Source: Rhabdornis inornatus (Eukaryota; Chordata; Aves; Passeriformes; Rhabdornithidae). Taken from it: 64,000 nucleotides of DNA. This document shows positions 37,501 through 47,500 of the stretch, piece by piece. Position numbers and translations under genes: made by a program. A model generated the notes under the pieces. It searched no databases, had not been told where the DNA came from, and saw only the letters and a list, made by a program, of their open reading frames with translations. Every line of letters begins with the position of its first letter. Positions within the stretch are counted from its first letter, which is position 1. The DNA is taken from the NCBI GenBank assembly GCA_013397075.1, contig VWZS01000305.1, forward strand, positions 496,001-560,000, given 5' to 3'.

Positions 37501-39026
37501 ATCCAGAGCTATTAGCATTCTGTCTTAAGGTTCTTCTTTAGCAGCTGTTTCTACTGTCACTATGAATATAATAGAATAATTTTCATGTAAAGCTATGGGT
37601 TTTGCTCTGTGCCATTGGTGGAATAAAGCATACACAGGCCTTTGCTGTTTTTAATATTCATGGAGTTGTCTCAAAGTTCAAGAACAATGTTTCTTGGGTT
37701 GTTGTGTTGTTTGTTTTTTCTTTTTTGTCAAATCAGCTCTTTTCTGATTGTCAGGTGGTTGTTTTGGGTATTTTTCTTTTAAAGTTTTTTTTCTTCTGTT
37801 CTTTCCTATTTCTTTCTCCACTGACATTTACCAAGGATACTTCACTAGAACAGATTTCATTCTTAAGGTAGTTTCTTCTTTCAAGGCTGATGTAACATAC
37901 ATTCTCTGGTGTAATTTTGTCAACACTGACACAGTTACATCATGAATAAGTATTGTCTATTTTCCATGAGAATCTTTTCTTAACTCATGCGTAAGCTATT
38001 ATTTGCATGTGATGTAGTGAGTGTTTGCACAGGAAGTGAAGGAAAATCATGAGAAAACAGAGCTGCTCAGCTTTTGCACTTTCTGATGAGAGAGTTGGTT
38101 TAGATACACAAATGTACTGTATCTGAGTAAATGAGGGGCCTCATGGTCCTGTGAGAGCTAATCCTGCTCCTTTGTGAAATCAGCAGAAGTTTTATGTTGT
38201 GTTTGAGCTGGATCATGCTCTCTAAGAAATGCAGCTAAAGCCCTTGAGTTGGCAAAACACACGCTCCAGCTCAGACCTGTGACTTTGTCCTGTGGGCTTT
38301 CAACAGATGATTGAAAATTGGGAGCACACATTTAAAAACCCACTGTAGTGCATGAAAGATTAAAAGGGTGTCTAGCTTGTTCCTGCCCCTAGCAGTGACC
38401 AAATCCGGGTGCTTAGGGAATGTGTATAGGAAACTAGGCCTGTACTCTGAGATATTTCTTTTGACATGGTGTCTTCATTCTGCCAATAATGTCAGAGCAA
38501 CTTTTATATTTCTTTTGCATTAAGTTTATAATTTATCTGCATTGTCTGCTGCGATTCAACAACATCATGGCTATCTACAATGTTATGGCCATCTACATCA
38601 GTGAATTATTAGTATTTTAATCTAGATAAAATTGCTCACACTTTCTACTCCATATATGCTAAATTCATCATTCTATATCCAGTTACTAAGCTGTCTTCTT
38701 TTTCTGGAATTTTTAGCCTTCCTGACTTCAATCTTTCCATTTGGATTTTCTGTATGTTGTTGTTATTCTTTAATACTTTACTTCCTCTTCCTCCTCATTT
38801 TTTCCAGGAGTCAAAGAGGTCAGAGTCTCTCATGGACATCCACCAGAAAAAGCTGAAGAGCAAAGCATCTGAAGAAAAGAGCAAACCTCAGGAAAGAAGG
38901 CCATTTGACAGAGAGCAGGATCTCAAAGTCAATCGCTTTGATGAAGCACAAAAGAAAGCTCTTATAAGAAAATCCAGAGATCTGAATAGCAAATTTGAGC
39001 ACAGTAAAAGCAACATGTTTTTATAG
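22483..39026 (+). CDS. GPALPP1: GPALPP1 (KIAA1704), GPALPP motifs-containing protein, complete 8-exon coding span
   Basis: This is a nuclear-type, charged, largely disordered protein of little-known function, conserved in animals. The eight exons join in phase (1047 nt with stop, 348 residues; about 340 recalled for human). GPALPP motifs sit at residues 7, 29, 91 and 111, with a variant IGPMPAKGP at 155-163. An acidic stretch with five Asp is at 83-87. The C-terminal part, about 190-348, is the conserved DUF3752-type domain: ESWMTELPPELKSFGFGPRT, then RRADDKSGDRSIWTDTPADR, SGRDKRLIEQV, KVNRFDEAQKKALIRKSRDL and the terminal NMFL. It diverges from NUFIP1 at a shared promoter. Its function cannot be derived from sequence. 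The identification is essentially certain. Confidence 0.97.
22588..22678. repeat. 38-bp direct duplication just after GPALPP1 exon 1
   Basis: A 38-bp unit starting AGCGGGGCTCTG occurs at 22588-22625 and 22641-22678 with one T/C difference, offset by 53 bp. Both copies are GC-rich, lie in the CpG island and begin about 20 bp past the exon 1 donor. Confidence 0.9.
27781..27881 (+). mobile_element. CR1 3' end fragment before GPALPP1 exon 2
   Basis: AACCTGGTCTAGTAGAAGG and CCTGCCCATGGCAGAG, a GGAACTAGGTAATCTTTAAG-type block, and CCATTCCGTGATTTTATGAT are a diverged CR1 3' terminus. It ends about 28 bp before the exon 2 acceptor. Confidence 0.88.
27910..28048 (+). CDS. GPALPP1: GPALPP1 exon 2
   Basis: Residues 29-74 with split codons at both ends (phase 1 in, phase 2 out). 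It opens at GPALPPDY and continues through a Ser/Asp/Glu-rich acidic segment (SETPDSDDDAESL, DSEEETEGD). The acceptor is CAGTTGCAG and the donor GTGAGT. Confidence 0.95.
28049..29068 (+). other. GPALPP1 intron 2
   Basis: A 1.0-kb AT-rich intron with a T-rich tract toward its 3' end. No repeat family is recognisable. Confidence 0.85.
29069..29164 (+). CDS. GPALPP1: GPALPP1 exon 3
   Basis: Residues 75-106, phase 2 on both sides: KKPKRIHEDDDDDGFFGPAL and then PPGFKKQDDSPER. It has a basic patch, five Asp encoded by five GAT codons (29091-29105), and the third motif in the order seen in mammals. The acceptor is TTTGCAG. Confidence 0.96.
29165..33016 (+). other. GPALPP1 intron 3
   Basis: A 3.9-kb AT-rich intron. 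It holds a T-rich low-complexity block near 30044-30091, a CR1 tail at 30487-30545 and AT-rich repeats near 31440-31500. No gene is supported. Confidence 0.85.
30487..30545 (+). mobile_element. CR1 3' tail fragment
   Basis: GTTGGACTTGATGATCCTTG followed by TTCCCTTCCAACTC and ATTCTGTGATTCTGT is a short CR1 3' end, plus orientation, inside GPALPP1 intron 3. Confidence 0.85.
33017..33125 (+). CDS. GPALPP1: GPALPP1 exon 4
   Basis: Residues 107-143, phase 2 in and phase 0 out. RPLIGPALPPGFKKPSED carries the fourth motif and is followed by a degenerate IGPSVSSE. The acceptor is TGTCAAG and the donor GTTTGT. Confidence 0.94.
33126..35648 (+). other. GPALPP1 intron 4
   Basis: A 2.5-kb intron with one antisense CR1 fragment (34866-35075). 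Elsewhere I see nothing distinctive. Confidence 0.85.
34866..35075 (-). mobile_element. CR1 3' fragment (minus orientation)
   Basis: The plus strand reads AGAATCATGGGATCATTAAG and CTGGAAAAGACTTCC, later GGTGACTCCACCACCTCC, CAGCCTGTTCCAATGCTTGA and GTGAAGAAATTCTTCCTGA. This is the reverse complement of a CR1 3' region of a subfamily unlike the 20902 copy. It is antisense to GPALPP1. Confidence 0.85.
35649..35783 (+). CDS. GPALPP1: GPALPP1 exon 5
   Basis: Residues 144-188, phase 0 on both sides. LTDSSEDEDNFIGPMPAKGP is the variant motif and EEFERRAQRMKEKL a predicted helix. The AAG acceptor was chosen over a later CAG because only it preserves the frame. The donor is GTAAGT. Confidence 0.94.
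36016..36180 (+). CDS. GPALPP1: GPALPP1 exon 6 (DUF3752 core)
   Basis: Residues 189-243, phase 0 on both sides, 165 nt. It holds the most conserved part of the protein: RESWMTELPPELKSFGFGPR, then SGDRSIWTDTPADRERKAK. The flanking introns are short (232 and 414 bp). Confidence 0.97.
36595..36693 (+). CDS. GPALPP1: GPALPP1 exon 7
   Basis: Residues 244-276, phase 0 on both sides: EREEAKKSSSKDNEEMVLSG, then RDKRLIEQVTSYN. The acceptor is TGCTCAG and the donor GTAAGT. The frame is open upstream of the acceptor, but that stretch is intronic. Confidence 0.95.
36694..38807 (+). other. GPALPP1 intron 7
   Basis: A 2.1-kb AT-rich intron with a good polypyrimidine tract before the final exon. I see no repeat or gene. 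Confidence 0.85.
38808..39026 (+). CDS. GPALPP1: GPALPP1 exon 8 (terminal)
   Basis: Residues 277-348 and stop. A Lys/Glu/Arg-rich segment leads to DLKVNRFDEAQKKALIRKSR, and the protein ends in SNMFL before TAG. The terminus matches the mammalian GNMFL ending. Confidence 0.97.
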   Translation, partial: ESKRSESLMDIHQKKLKSKASEEKSKPQERRPFDREQDLKVNRFDEAQKKALIRKSRDLNSKFEHSKSNMFL

Positions 39027-39117
39027 GATGAAAGCATTACGCTTTTTTGAAGTGAAGTCAATTAAAATTTGAATACTTAATTTTTGTAAGTATTTTTCTG
39101 TAAATATTTGTATGCAA

Positions 39118-39123
39118 AATAAA
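39118..39123 (+). terminator. GPALPP1 poly(A) signal AATAAA
   Basis: AATAAA lies 92 bp past the stop, followed by a T/GT-rich stretch (ATTTTTCCTTGTTTGT) suitable as a downstream element. An ATTAAA at 39061 and another AATAAA at 39226-39231 are alternatives. Confidence 0.8.
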
Positions 39124-39884
39124 TATCCTGATGTTTAATTATTTTTCCTTGTTTGTAAATACTCTCTTAGGGAGGATCATCTGTACTATAACTAAGCTAG
39201 TAAAGGAAAGTCCTGGTATAAAAAAAATAAATTTGCTACCTTAAAATTTTGATACCTATATTTTTTTCTTGTTAGCATAAAAATAATTAATTAAAATAGG
39301 TGGGTTTTTGAGGAACTCTAGATTTAATCTTGCAATGGAGTTGGCAGTTTTCCCTTTTTTCCTGCCATGCTTGAGATACTCTTTCTGAGCCTGACCTGAA
39401 GGCCATGGAAAAATCCTCTTTACATTTGTGTGCAGAACGTTGCTTCACTGGAGTTCCTGATGGGGGGTATAAACTCAAATGGCAGCTTTTACATTTGCCC
39501 AGTGCTTTTATTTCTGTGATTCTGTGTCTGTACATAAATACAGGTTTATATGTATGCAGTATAGTTTCTGTACTATAGCAGGAAGAGCCAGGGGTAGCAG
39601 GAGTAGTAAAACCTCAAAGTTTTTAGAGTTAGTTGTAAAATGGTAGTATATGAGAAGATAAAATCTAATTTGAGCTTCAATTTATAGGGATTGTCATCAG
39701 AAATCCATCTTTTTTTAAGCACATACAATGTGAAAATCAAAATAAGGCTTATTTTGTCAATTAATTTGCAAACCAGAACAGCTCTTCTGTAAGGAAGGAA
39801 ATTAATCTGACATTTTAAAAAGTCTACATTCATGTTTGGAATTCTCTGCCTCTTCTGTGGGTTAGCAGCAGGAAGGGTTGTTAA

Positions 39885-40046
39885 ACCTTGCAATGGGCTG
39901 GCCAGGGAGGTGGTGGAGTCAGCACCCCTGAAGGTGTTAAAGGAACAGCTGGATATGGCACTTGCTGCTTTGGTCTACGACGTGGTCATCAGTCAAAGGT
40001 TAGACTCAATGATTTAGGAGTCTTTTCCAACCTGAATGATTCTGTG
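39885..40046 (+). mobile_element. CR1 3' fragment
   Basis: Matches to the CR1 3' region: CCAGGGAGGTGGTGGAGTCA, GGTGTTAAAGGAACAGCTGG, a TTAGACTCAATGATTTAGGA-type block and CCAACCTGAATGATTCTGTG. It lies under 900 bp past the GPALPP1 stop and has no element coding capacity left. Confidence 0.85.
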
Positions 40047-43000
40047 TTAATTGTTTTTAATTAGACCTGTGCTTTCACCCTTTGTCTCAGATGTTTATGA
40101 TCCTTCTTAAGCAGTTACTGAAAGTAGCTATACATGAAAACAACTTTACATATGAGAGGATGGTAATTTGTTTGGAAGTATAAATACTGTGGGGTTTGCT
40201 GTAATTTGAAAAAAAATTCCTGTAATTTGGAAAAAGGCTACTCTGCAAGATGGTATCTGGATTATTTCATATTTAATGGAGCAGTGACCTAACAAGCTCC
40301 AGAAATGAATAGTTAAAAACTTGGTCTTATTTTATTGCATTTGTGTGTGAGCTGGAGATACGGGCTTCATGTGCTGAGAAGCCTTGGAGAGTTTCCAATG
40401 TTGCGAATGAGTGCCTACTTGGAATGTATTTAGATACCACCTTCTTTTTTTTTTAATAGACAATTTATTTTGCCAGCTGAAAAATCTACCTTCAGGAGAA
40501 AGAGACTGATTTTGTATTGTGTTTGCTTTTTATCAGTTTTCAGTTTCTGAGCCTTCTGTTTTGAGGTGAGAGGAGGGTTTAAATAAGGGCTATTTATTTT
40601 TCTTCCCCTAATACAGACTTCTCTTACCTCAAGCTTTTTTAACTCAGCAAGCAAGGCCTCGTTAAGATTCTACTTTCTGAGCAAATGTAGATTTCTTTAT
40701 TGGAAAAACAGTATTAGAAGTGTCTGGGATTTTTTTTAGGCAACTAAAGCAATGACAGGGTGAGCACGGCATGACTAGCTAAATCTTCACAGCTGAGAAA
40801 AAAGTACATGATGAGCACATCATGCAGTCCTTGCTCATTCAAAGTGTGGAGAAAAAAAATTTATACAAACAGCCCTCATTCTGTTGTTGTTCTGTGCTCT
40901 GTTTTGATTTTTGTTCTTTGGCCCCTCGGCCCCTCGTCTCCAAACTGAGGACCTGTCATCAGATGTCACAGATGGTCAGATCCAGTTGGCTCCCTGCTGT
41001 TTGCTCTCTGCCCTACCTGGCTCCATTACGGTCTCCTGCCCTGTCCAAGGCCATGTTTCAGAGCATGTTTGAGAAGAGGCTCTGCAGTGTTGCTTGAGAG
41101 GAGAGCTCTCCTAAGGGGTGTGCAGCAGCCCCTTTGCCATCCTGCACTACTCTTCCATCTGTGGGACATGTAGTTCCAATTAATGAAGCCTTGGTGCGAG
41201 CTGGTGACTCTTCTTTTTTTCCCCCTCTCTCTGCAGCAGCTTCTTAAAGACTTGATGATATCAGTGTTACGAGCTTGAGGTGGGGGAAGGTGGAGCTGTT
41301 GAGAGTTCAAGTTAAGCTTTTCATTACCTTGTATAAATTGTATGAACCTTTGAACTTAATTAATATACAAAGTCATCTCTTGCTCCATGCCAAGCCATTC
41401 CCTCAAATAGTCATTAGAACAAGTGGTACTCAATAAATTACAAGCTCTGTAAGTTTTTATGGGAAAAGATAAAAGTTTGGACAAGTTGTAAAGTATTTCT
41501 GCTGAAATGTTAGGAGGTGTTTTTTTCAGAATCTCATTTGAAAAACCAGAATCTATTTCACAGAGAATCTTCACCATGATTACTATGCAGTGTTTCTGGT
41601 AACCAGCTCCCAACACAGATTTAATGTATGCTGTTGCTATTCTGCAGTGCCAGCCCACGTCACAGCATACTGGCTCTAGGCATATCAGGAAATCCTGTTT
41701 AGTAAAAAGAAATGTTAGGGAGGTTTTCCTGGATGTGAAAAGTCTACCAGCCTAGATTTTAGTGTGCTTGCCTTTAATTTGTGCTGGCATAGATGTCCTT
41801 TATTTATACTGATGTTGAACATTCCTGCTCAAGAGTGAGGTCTCCCTCCTTCTGAAATGTTAAATAGGTGTGTAATTCATAGTATAGTCAATAAAAAGAA
41901 GGCTTTTGTGGTAGGCATATAATAAACTGTGTGTTTTAAAAGGAATTTTAAGGAATATTATATGTTAATAACAAAAAGGAAAGGGAAAAGAACCAAAAAA
42001 CAATTGTTGAGTTTGCTGTTACCAAGGAAAAATTAAAAGCAATAAAGACATTTCAAGAAAACTTACTGATTGCTTTGTATATGTCTTCAGGACAAATATA
42101 TTGAGCTACCATTCTGTCTGAGATGGAAAATTTTGTTAGAATATGATACAGTAATACCTGGGTAAAATCTCTGTCTATGCTCTTCCAATGTAAACACCTA
42201 TTTGTGGAGTTATTTTTTCGCTTTTGCTGTTACAGAATGGATATTGGTGGATGCCCTGTGAATATTGGCTTTCCTGGAATGAACTGCATTTCCCCAATAA
42301 TCAACAGCAATAGAAATGTATTTTATTTAGGGCTTTGATGGCATCATATTGATAGCACCAAAATGGCATTGTAGAAATATCTTTCTTCTAGAAAGAAACA
42401 TTGAGATGAAACATTGACACACTTATATCCAATAGGAAAGGGGGTTTTCCACATAAAAGAAGATTTAAAATGCTCCAGAAGGTTCCAGGAGTCCAGGGTT
42501 AATTGAGCTTGGGACTTGTTTTGTTTCTGAAATGTAAATTTGTTATTATTTCTGTCCAGTCAATTACAAATCACATGTTGGTTTAAGAGTCATGTAGCAT
42601 TAAAAATCAGAATCTGAAAACGTTGTGTGCATGCATCCTCAGTTCTTGCCACCCACCTTGCGTACAGTGGATATAGTTTCTAATTGCATAATTACCTAAT
42701 TCTCAAATAAAACACGTGCATGTGTTTTCTTGTCCTTGTGAATTGCATACAGTGGTTTATAAGCTGGGGGAAAAACCCAACAAGTTATGCAGTGTCTTTC
42801 AGACAACCTCTTCAAATTTTTCTCATGTGCTCACAAAGATGGTTGAGGAACACAGTTGTGGCTCCCTGTTGTTGTGCACCTCTGAAATGCATCTTTCTGA
42901 TGATTCCAGCTCTGGCAGATGTATGGGAAGCTGTGACCCACAACAGTATGTCACACAAATGTGGCATTTCTGTTCTTTTCAGACATGACATGAAGGTTGA

Positions 43001-44503
43001 GGCATTACCCATGCAGAGCTGATTTTTTCATAGCAGCCACTTCTGAGTCTTCCCAAAGTGGCTATCACTGCAACAGCAACTGGTTCAGTTCATCTGTTTT
43101 CTTACATTGTTCCTTAAACCAGTAATAAGTCCCATTGCTCTTTGAAATTACACCGATTTTGAATCAGCATGGAAATCAAGCCTTAGTTTTAAAAAACAAG
43201 GTCTTTCTTTCAGAATGGGAGTTTAAGGTCTCTAGGAGACAGCAGCACAAACTCTCACTTCAGCGGGAGCAGATGCAGCTGTGACTTCTTCCAAATAATT
43301 ATTCCAAACATAAATATTCAAAAACAATTCTCATAAACAGATTTAGAGGAAGGGGGAAAAAAGAAGTGGCTGACCCAGGCTCTCAGCTGCTTAACAGTGC
43401 AGCCACTTGCTTCACTTCATAGGCCTGTAGCCACTTGTCCTTGCACATGTGACATCTGGACAGGAGTTTGATGACTTGGGACAAATTACATCTTCTCTCT
43501 GTCCTTACCTGACTGTCTCTCTCAGAGAGCCTTGCTGGTACCTGGACATGCAAGCCCTCAGCTTGCAGCCCTTCTGCAGCTGCACCACTCAGCCCTCTTC
43601 TGCTGCTCACCAACCAGTCCAGCATCACGTTGGCTGTGCTCACACACACCCACTCAGACCAGAAAGAACACTCTGGTTTAAACCAGATAAAAATAGGTTT
43701 TAATGAGAATACTGAACAGATTGGAGTGATCAAGTGCAGTCAGGGCTCAGGCAAGCACACTGACCTGCTCTTTTTTATATTCCTTTTTTCCCACATTTGC
43801 TCCTTTCCAATCTACCTCAATTCCTTCCTTTCCCTACTTTTAATCCATCCCTAACATCCTGAACTAAGTCTTGTATTTTCCCACAGCCCCTGGAAAACAC
43901 CTCAAAACAAGTTGCAGACAATCTCAAAAATCTTTTTCCCACCACATCCCTCAAAGAGCCTACACCCATCATCTTATAGTAAATACCTCAAGGTGTTTCT
44001 CCATGACCCACAAGAGGATCATGTGTCTGCAGGGCCTCACACACCATTGGCCCTGAGACCATGGAACCCCAATGACCCTTTCCACTGCTTGGAGTTCCGT
44101 TTTTTCTGTTCAGCTCCTTTGTACCTCTCCTGTCAGGGCAAGGAAGGGTTGTCCCCAAATAGAGGGACATCTGAGCTGTGTGAAAGCAAGCAAGCCAAGC
44201 TCCTACTGCTGCTTCCCAGTGCAGCACCATTCCCCATCCGATGCCCCAAAGCACCAGGAGATGGTAAATCAATGTGGTCAGCTCCCATCGAGGGAGAAAA
44301 GGCACAATGGAAAAACAGCAACTCCAGGAAAAGGAGACCAGCTGGCTGCTTGGCTGCTGGTGTGTACAAAGCCTGTAGCCAGGAGGAAGCTGTCTAGAAG
44401 CCATGAAGGTGTTCCGGTTGTTTCCAAGGTAACTTCCATCTTCTGCCACCCAGGTTAGGCTCAGCCCTTATCATCATGTGAGCTGAACACAAATAATGGA
44501 TTT

Positions 44504-44555
44504 ATAATAATAAATATATAAAGATATAAAAATATAAATATACATAATAAAGCAC
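44504..44555. repeat. AT-rich simple-sequence tract
   Basis: An ATA/TAT-rich low-complexity run with several AATAAA-like hexamers by chance. It is not a credible poly(A) site without a gene upstream. Confidence 0.7.
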
Positions 44556-47500
44556 ACACAAAATGCCATGTGTTACCCCAGCTGCTTTGCTAGTGGTTTC
44601 TCACCTTCCAGCCTTCCACATCAGCCTGCTGAGGCAAAGTGGCAGGAACAAGGAATTCATCCACTGCAGACGAACCTTCCTGACTCGCTGCCAGATGGAA
44701 GTCAGCTAATTCAAAATTATCATAGGTGGCTTGCCAACAGGAGTTATGACTCAAGATCCCAGGAACCTCATCAATGCACAGCTCTTTGGTGCCCACACCA
44801 CATGGATCTGACCTTCCCTGCATGCTCATCTGAGAGGATTCATGACTTCTCCAGCTTGCATCGGCACCAGCTAGGCTTGGCTGTTGCCTCAAAGCCATCC
44901 TGGGATCTTCTAGGAAAATAAAGGAGTGAAGGCTTCTCAGATTTCATCTCTGTGGCAACCACGAGGGAGCTGGGCTGCTGTCAGCAAACCAAGTGGCACT
45001 TCTTGTATGGAATCACATGGGTCAGGTGATACTGACCTCTGCACCACCTGTGACAAAAGTCACTGGGTTTTAATTGCCTCTTCAAAACCAGCACAAGAGA
45101 GGAAAAGAGGAGTGAGAGGATGTGCCCACAGTCACGTACTGAGTGTGATACTTTAATCCTTTGATGTACACATTATTGTTCACAAAGGGAGCTTCCAAGA
45201 GCAGAGAAACTTAAGGCCATGACAGAAGACTTTGTGCAGTTCTTCTTGTCATTATCATGCTGTGCACTGGCAGGGAGCCCGCACCAAAAATGCCACCACA
45301 CTCCCAGGTTGTGGCTCTGCTGCAGCCCCTGCTCCAACATCCTGCTCCAACATACAAAGACAGACACCTTTTCAGAACAGAGACCTAGTGGGGAGAGGGA
45401 CACAAGCACCAGGCTGAGCTGTTAGGGCAGAATCTAGCACAAGACCAGCACCACAGTGCTAAAGGTTATGGGGGGACAATCTTGAGCAGGTTTCTGCTCA
45501 GTATTGATACTCTAGCAGGACGAGTGCATGGCCAGAAGGAAACCTGCAATGATACTAAATGCAAACACTATCTGAAAAACTTAGCAGCAGGAGGCCCTCC
45601 TTTCCAGGTATTTGCAGCTTTTCTGGAAGCTGGCATTATCTTCTCCAGGTGTCAGCTCTGATTTACCCACAACACCCTGTGTCACAAAATGTCACATCAA
45701 TGTGACTATTTTAGAATATTTCAGAGGACAAACTGCAGCACTGCCAATATTAGAGAGTTCCTAGCACTGTGTACTAAAAAGCTCTGGTTTGGAATATGGA
45801 CTTAAATCTGGGAGAGGCAAATTTGGGACCCTTCCTAGCATAAGGAGTATTTTTTTTTTATCTTTTACCAAATATACCCCCAACTACAAGCCTTCGACCC
45901 TCTCAGGTCATAAATGCTGAGAAGAAAGGTGTTGGTGCCTAAGAAGTAGCTCTCCAAGGCCTGCTCTGGCAATGCTGTACCCCAGGCAAGGAGGCTGGCT
46001 GAGGTCTGCTTCCCCATGCAGGGGCTGCAGCAATGCCAGGATGAGTGGATCTGTGAGCAGGGAACCTGTCCACCCCAGAGGATCAAACTTCTCCATCTAT
46101 GTGGCTGAGCTGACCAGTAGGAATCTCGTAGCCTGCTCTCTTGAAGGATGTGGAGAGATCTACTTTGCCTTGTCACCTTCTGGGATGAAATGATGTATCA
46201 CAACCATCAGTTGAGGCAACCAGTGAAATTTTTGTCCCATACCTATTTGTCAAATCCTGCTCATTGGGGTCCTGGAGAGTTGAGTGTGGAAGGAGCTGGA
46301 GCTGCCTGGTCACCCACCAGTCAATGGTGATTTCCTCTAGCACTCAGAGATGGGCACAGCCCAACAAATTTTTACCTTCTGGGACATGGACAAGTGAACT
46401 TGTAACCTTTCATCTGGGTTTAAGCACGCAGAAAAACATCCAAATAGCAACAGCAAGTGAGACAATACAAGCAGCTAAGGCATCATCCTATTTTGACTGC
46501 TGTACTCCCTCAATTAGCAGTTGAGTAGTCTTGGTTACAAAGTCATAATAAAAACTCTTCAGCAGGAGGAATTTTTGATTTAGCAGCTAATATGAGACAG
46601 TAAAAATCTGCCAAATGCTTGGGAATTTGAAACTCACCAGGCACAACTTTGCAAAGGCAAAAGAAAGCTTCTTTCTCAGCCTGTCAAAAGATAGTCTTCA
46701 ACTCTGCAAAAGAGTCAGCTGGGACGAAGTGCTTCCAACAGGCAACATTTCTTACATGGTAATTGTCCCATTTCCGATCTTCCAGCCCTGATTCTCAAAG
46801 AAAATCCCACAATATCTTTGTGAGGTAACTCTGGGAACTGTATCTCATTACTTCCCTGAATACTAATGTTTTAGAACACATTACCATCCTCCTCTCTGCA
46901 CTTTTCCTAATTATTGATCTCCCAGTGCTCTACATCATGCAACTATTATTCTACAAACTACCTGCATCTCTTTTCCCCCCAGGATATAACCACCAATATA
47001 GTCTTTATATTCCACAGGTGCTGTCAGATGTCTAGCTCAGACGCAGGTCTAATTAAACCCAGAACAATTGTTCCCACGATGCAGTTAGGTTTGAAATTCA
47101 CCTCATCTTTCCTGAGGAGCATACATGCCCCAAAACTCCTCTGCTTTCTTCAGATATACTAGCTGGCTTCAGAAAAGCTATTACACCTACACAAAAATCT
47201 TTACCTTGAAACCTTTGGCTGTTACAATACTGGCATACCAAAAGGCTTCATAGACTGCAAGTAGGAGGGGCAGCATGTGACTGGGTCTGGTTTCTAAAAA
47301 ATAGAGGTGTAACACTATGACATGCCTCACAGAAGATCTTATGTTCTGTTTCACAGGACACAGTGGGATTTGAGCAGTAATTTAAAATAGGTGCTCACTT
47401 TTACGTAGCAACCATAGCTACAAATTCCTGTGAACTCAGACTCCCCTTCACTCCTTCAGCCCCCGCCTGGAAGGAACACCCCTGCACTCCTTCAGGAGCC

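Noticed and set aside
44504..44580. Several AATAAA hexamers that could mark a gene end
   Set aside because: They lie in an AT simple-sequence tract with no supported exon nearby.
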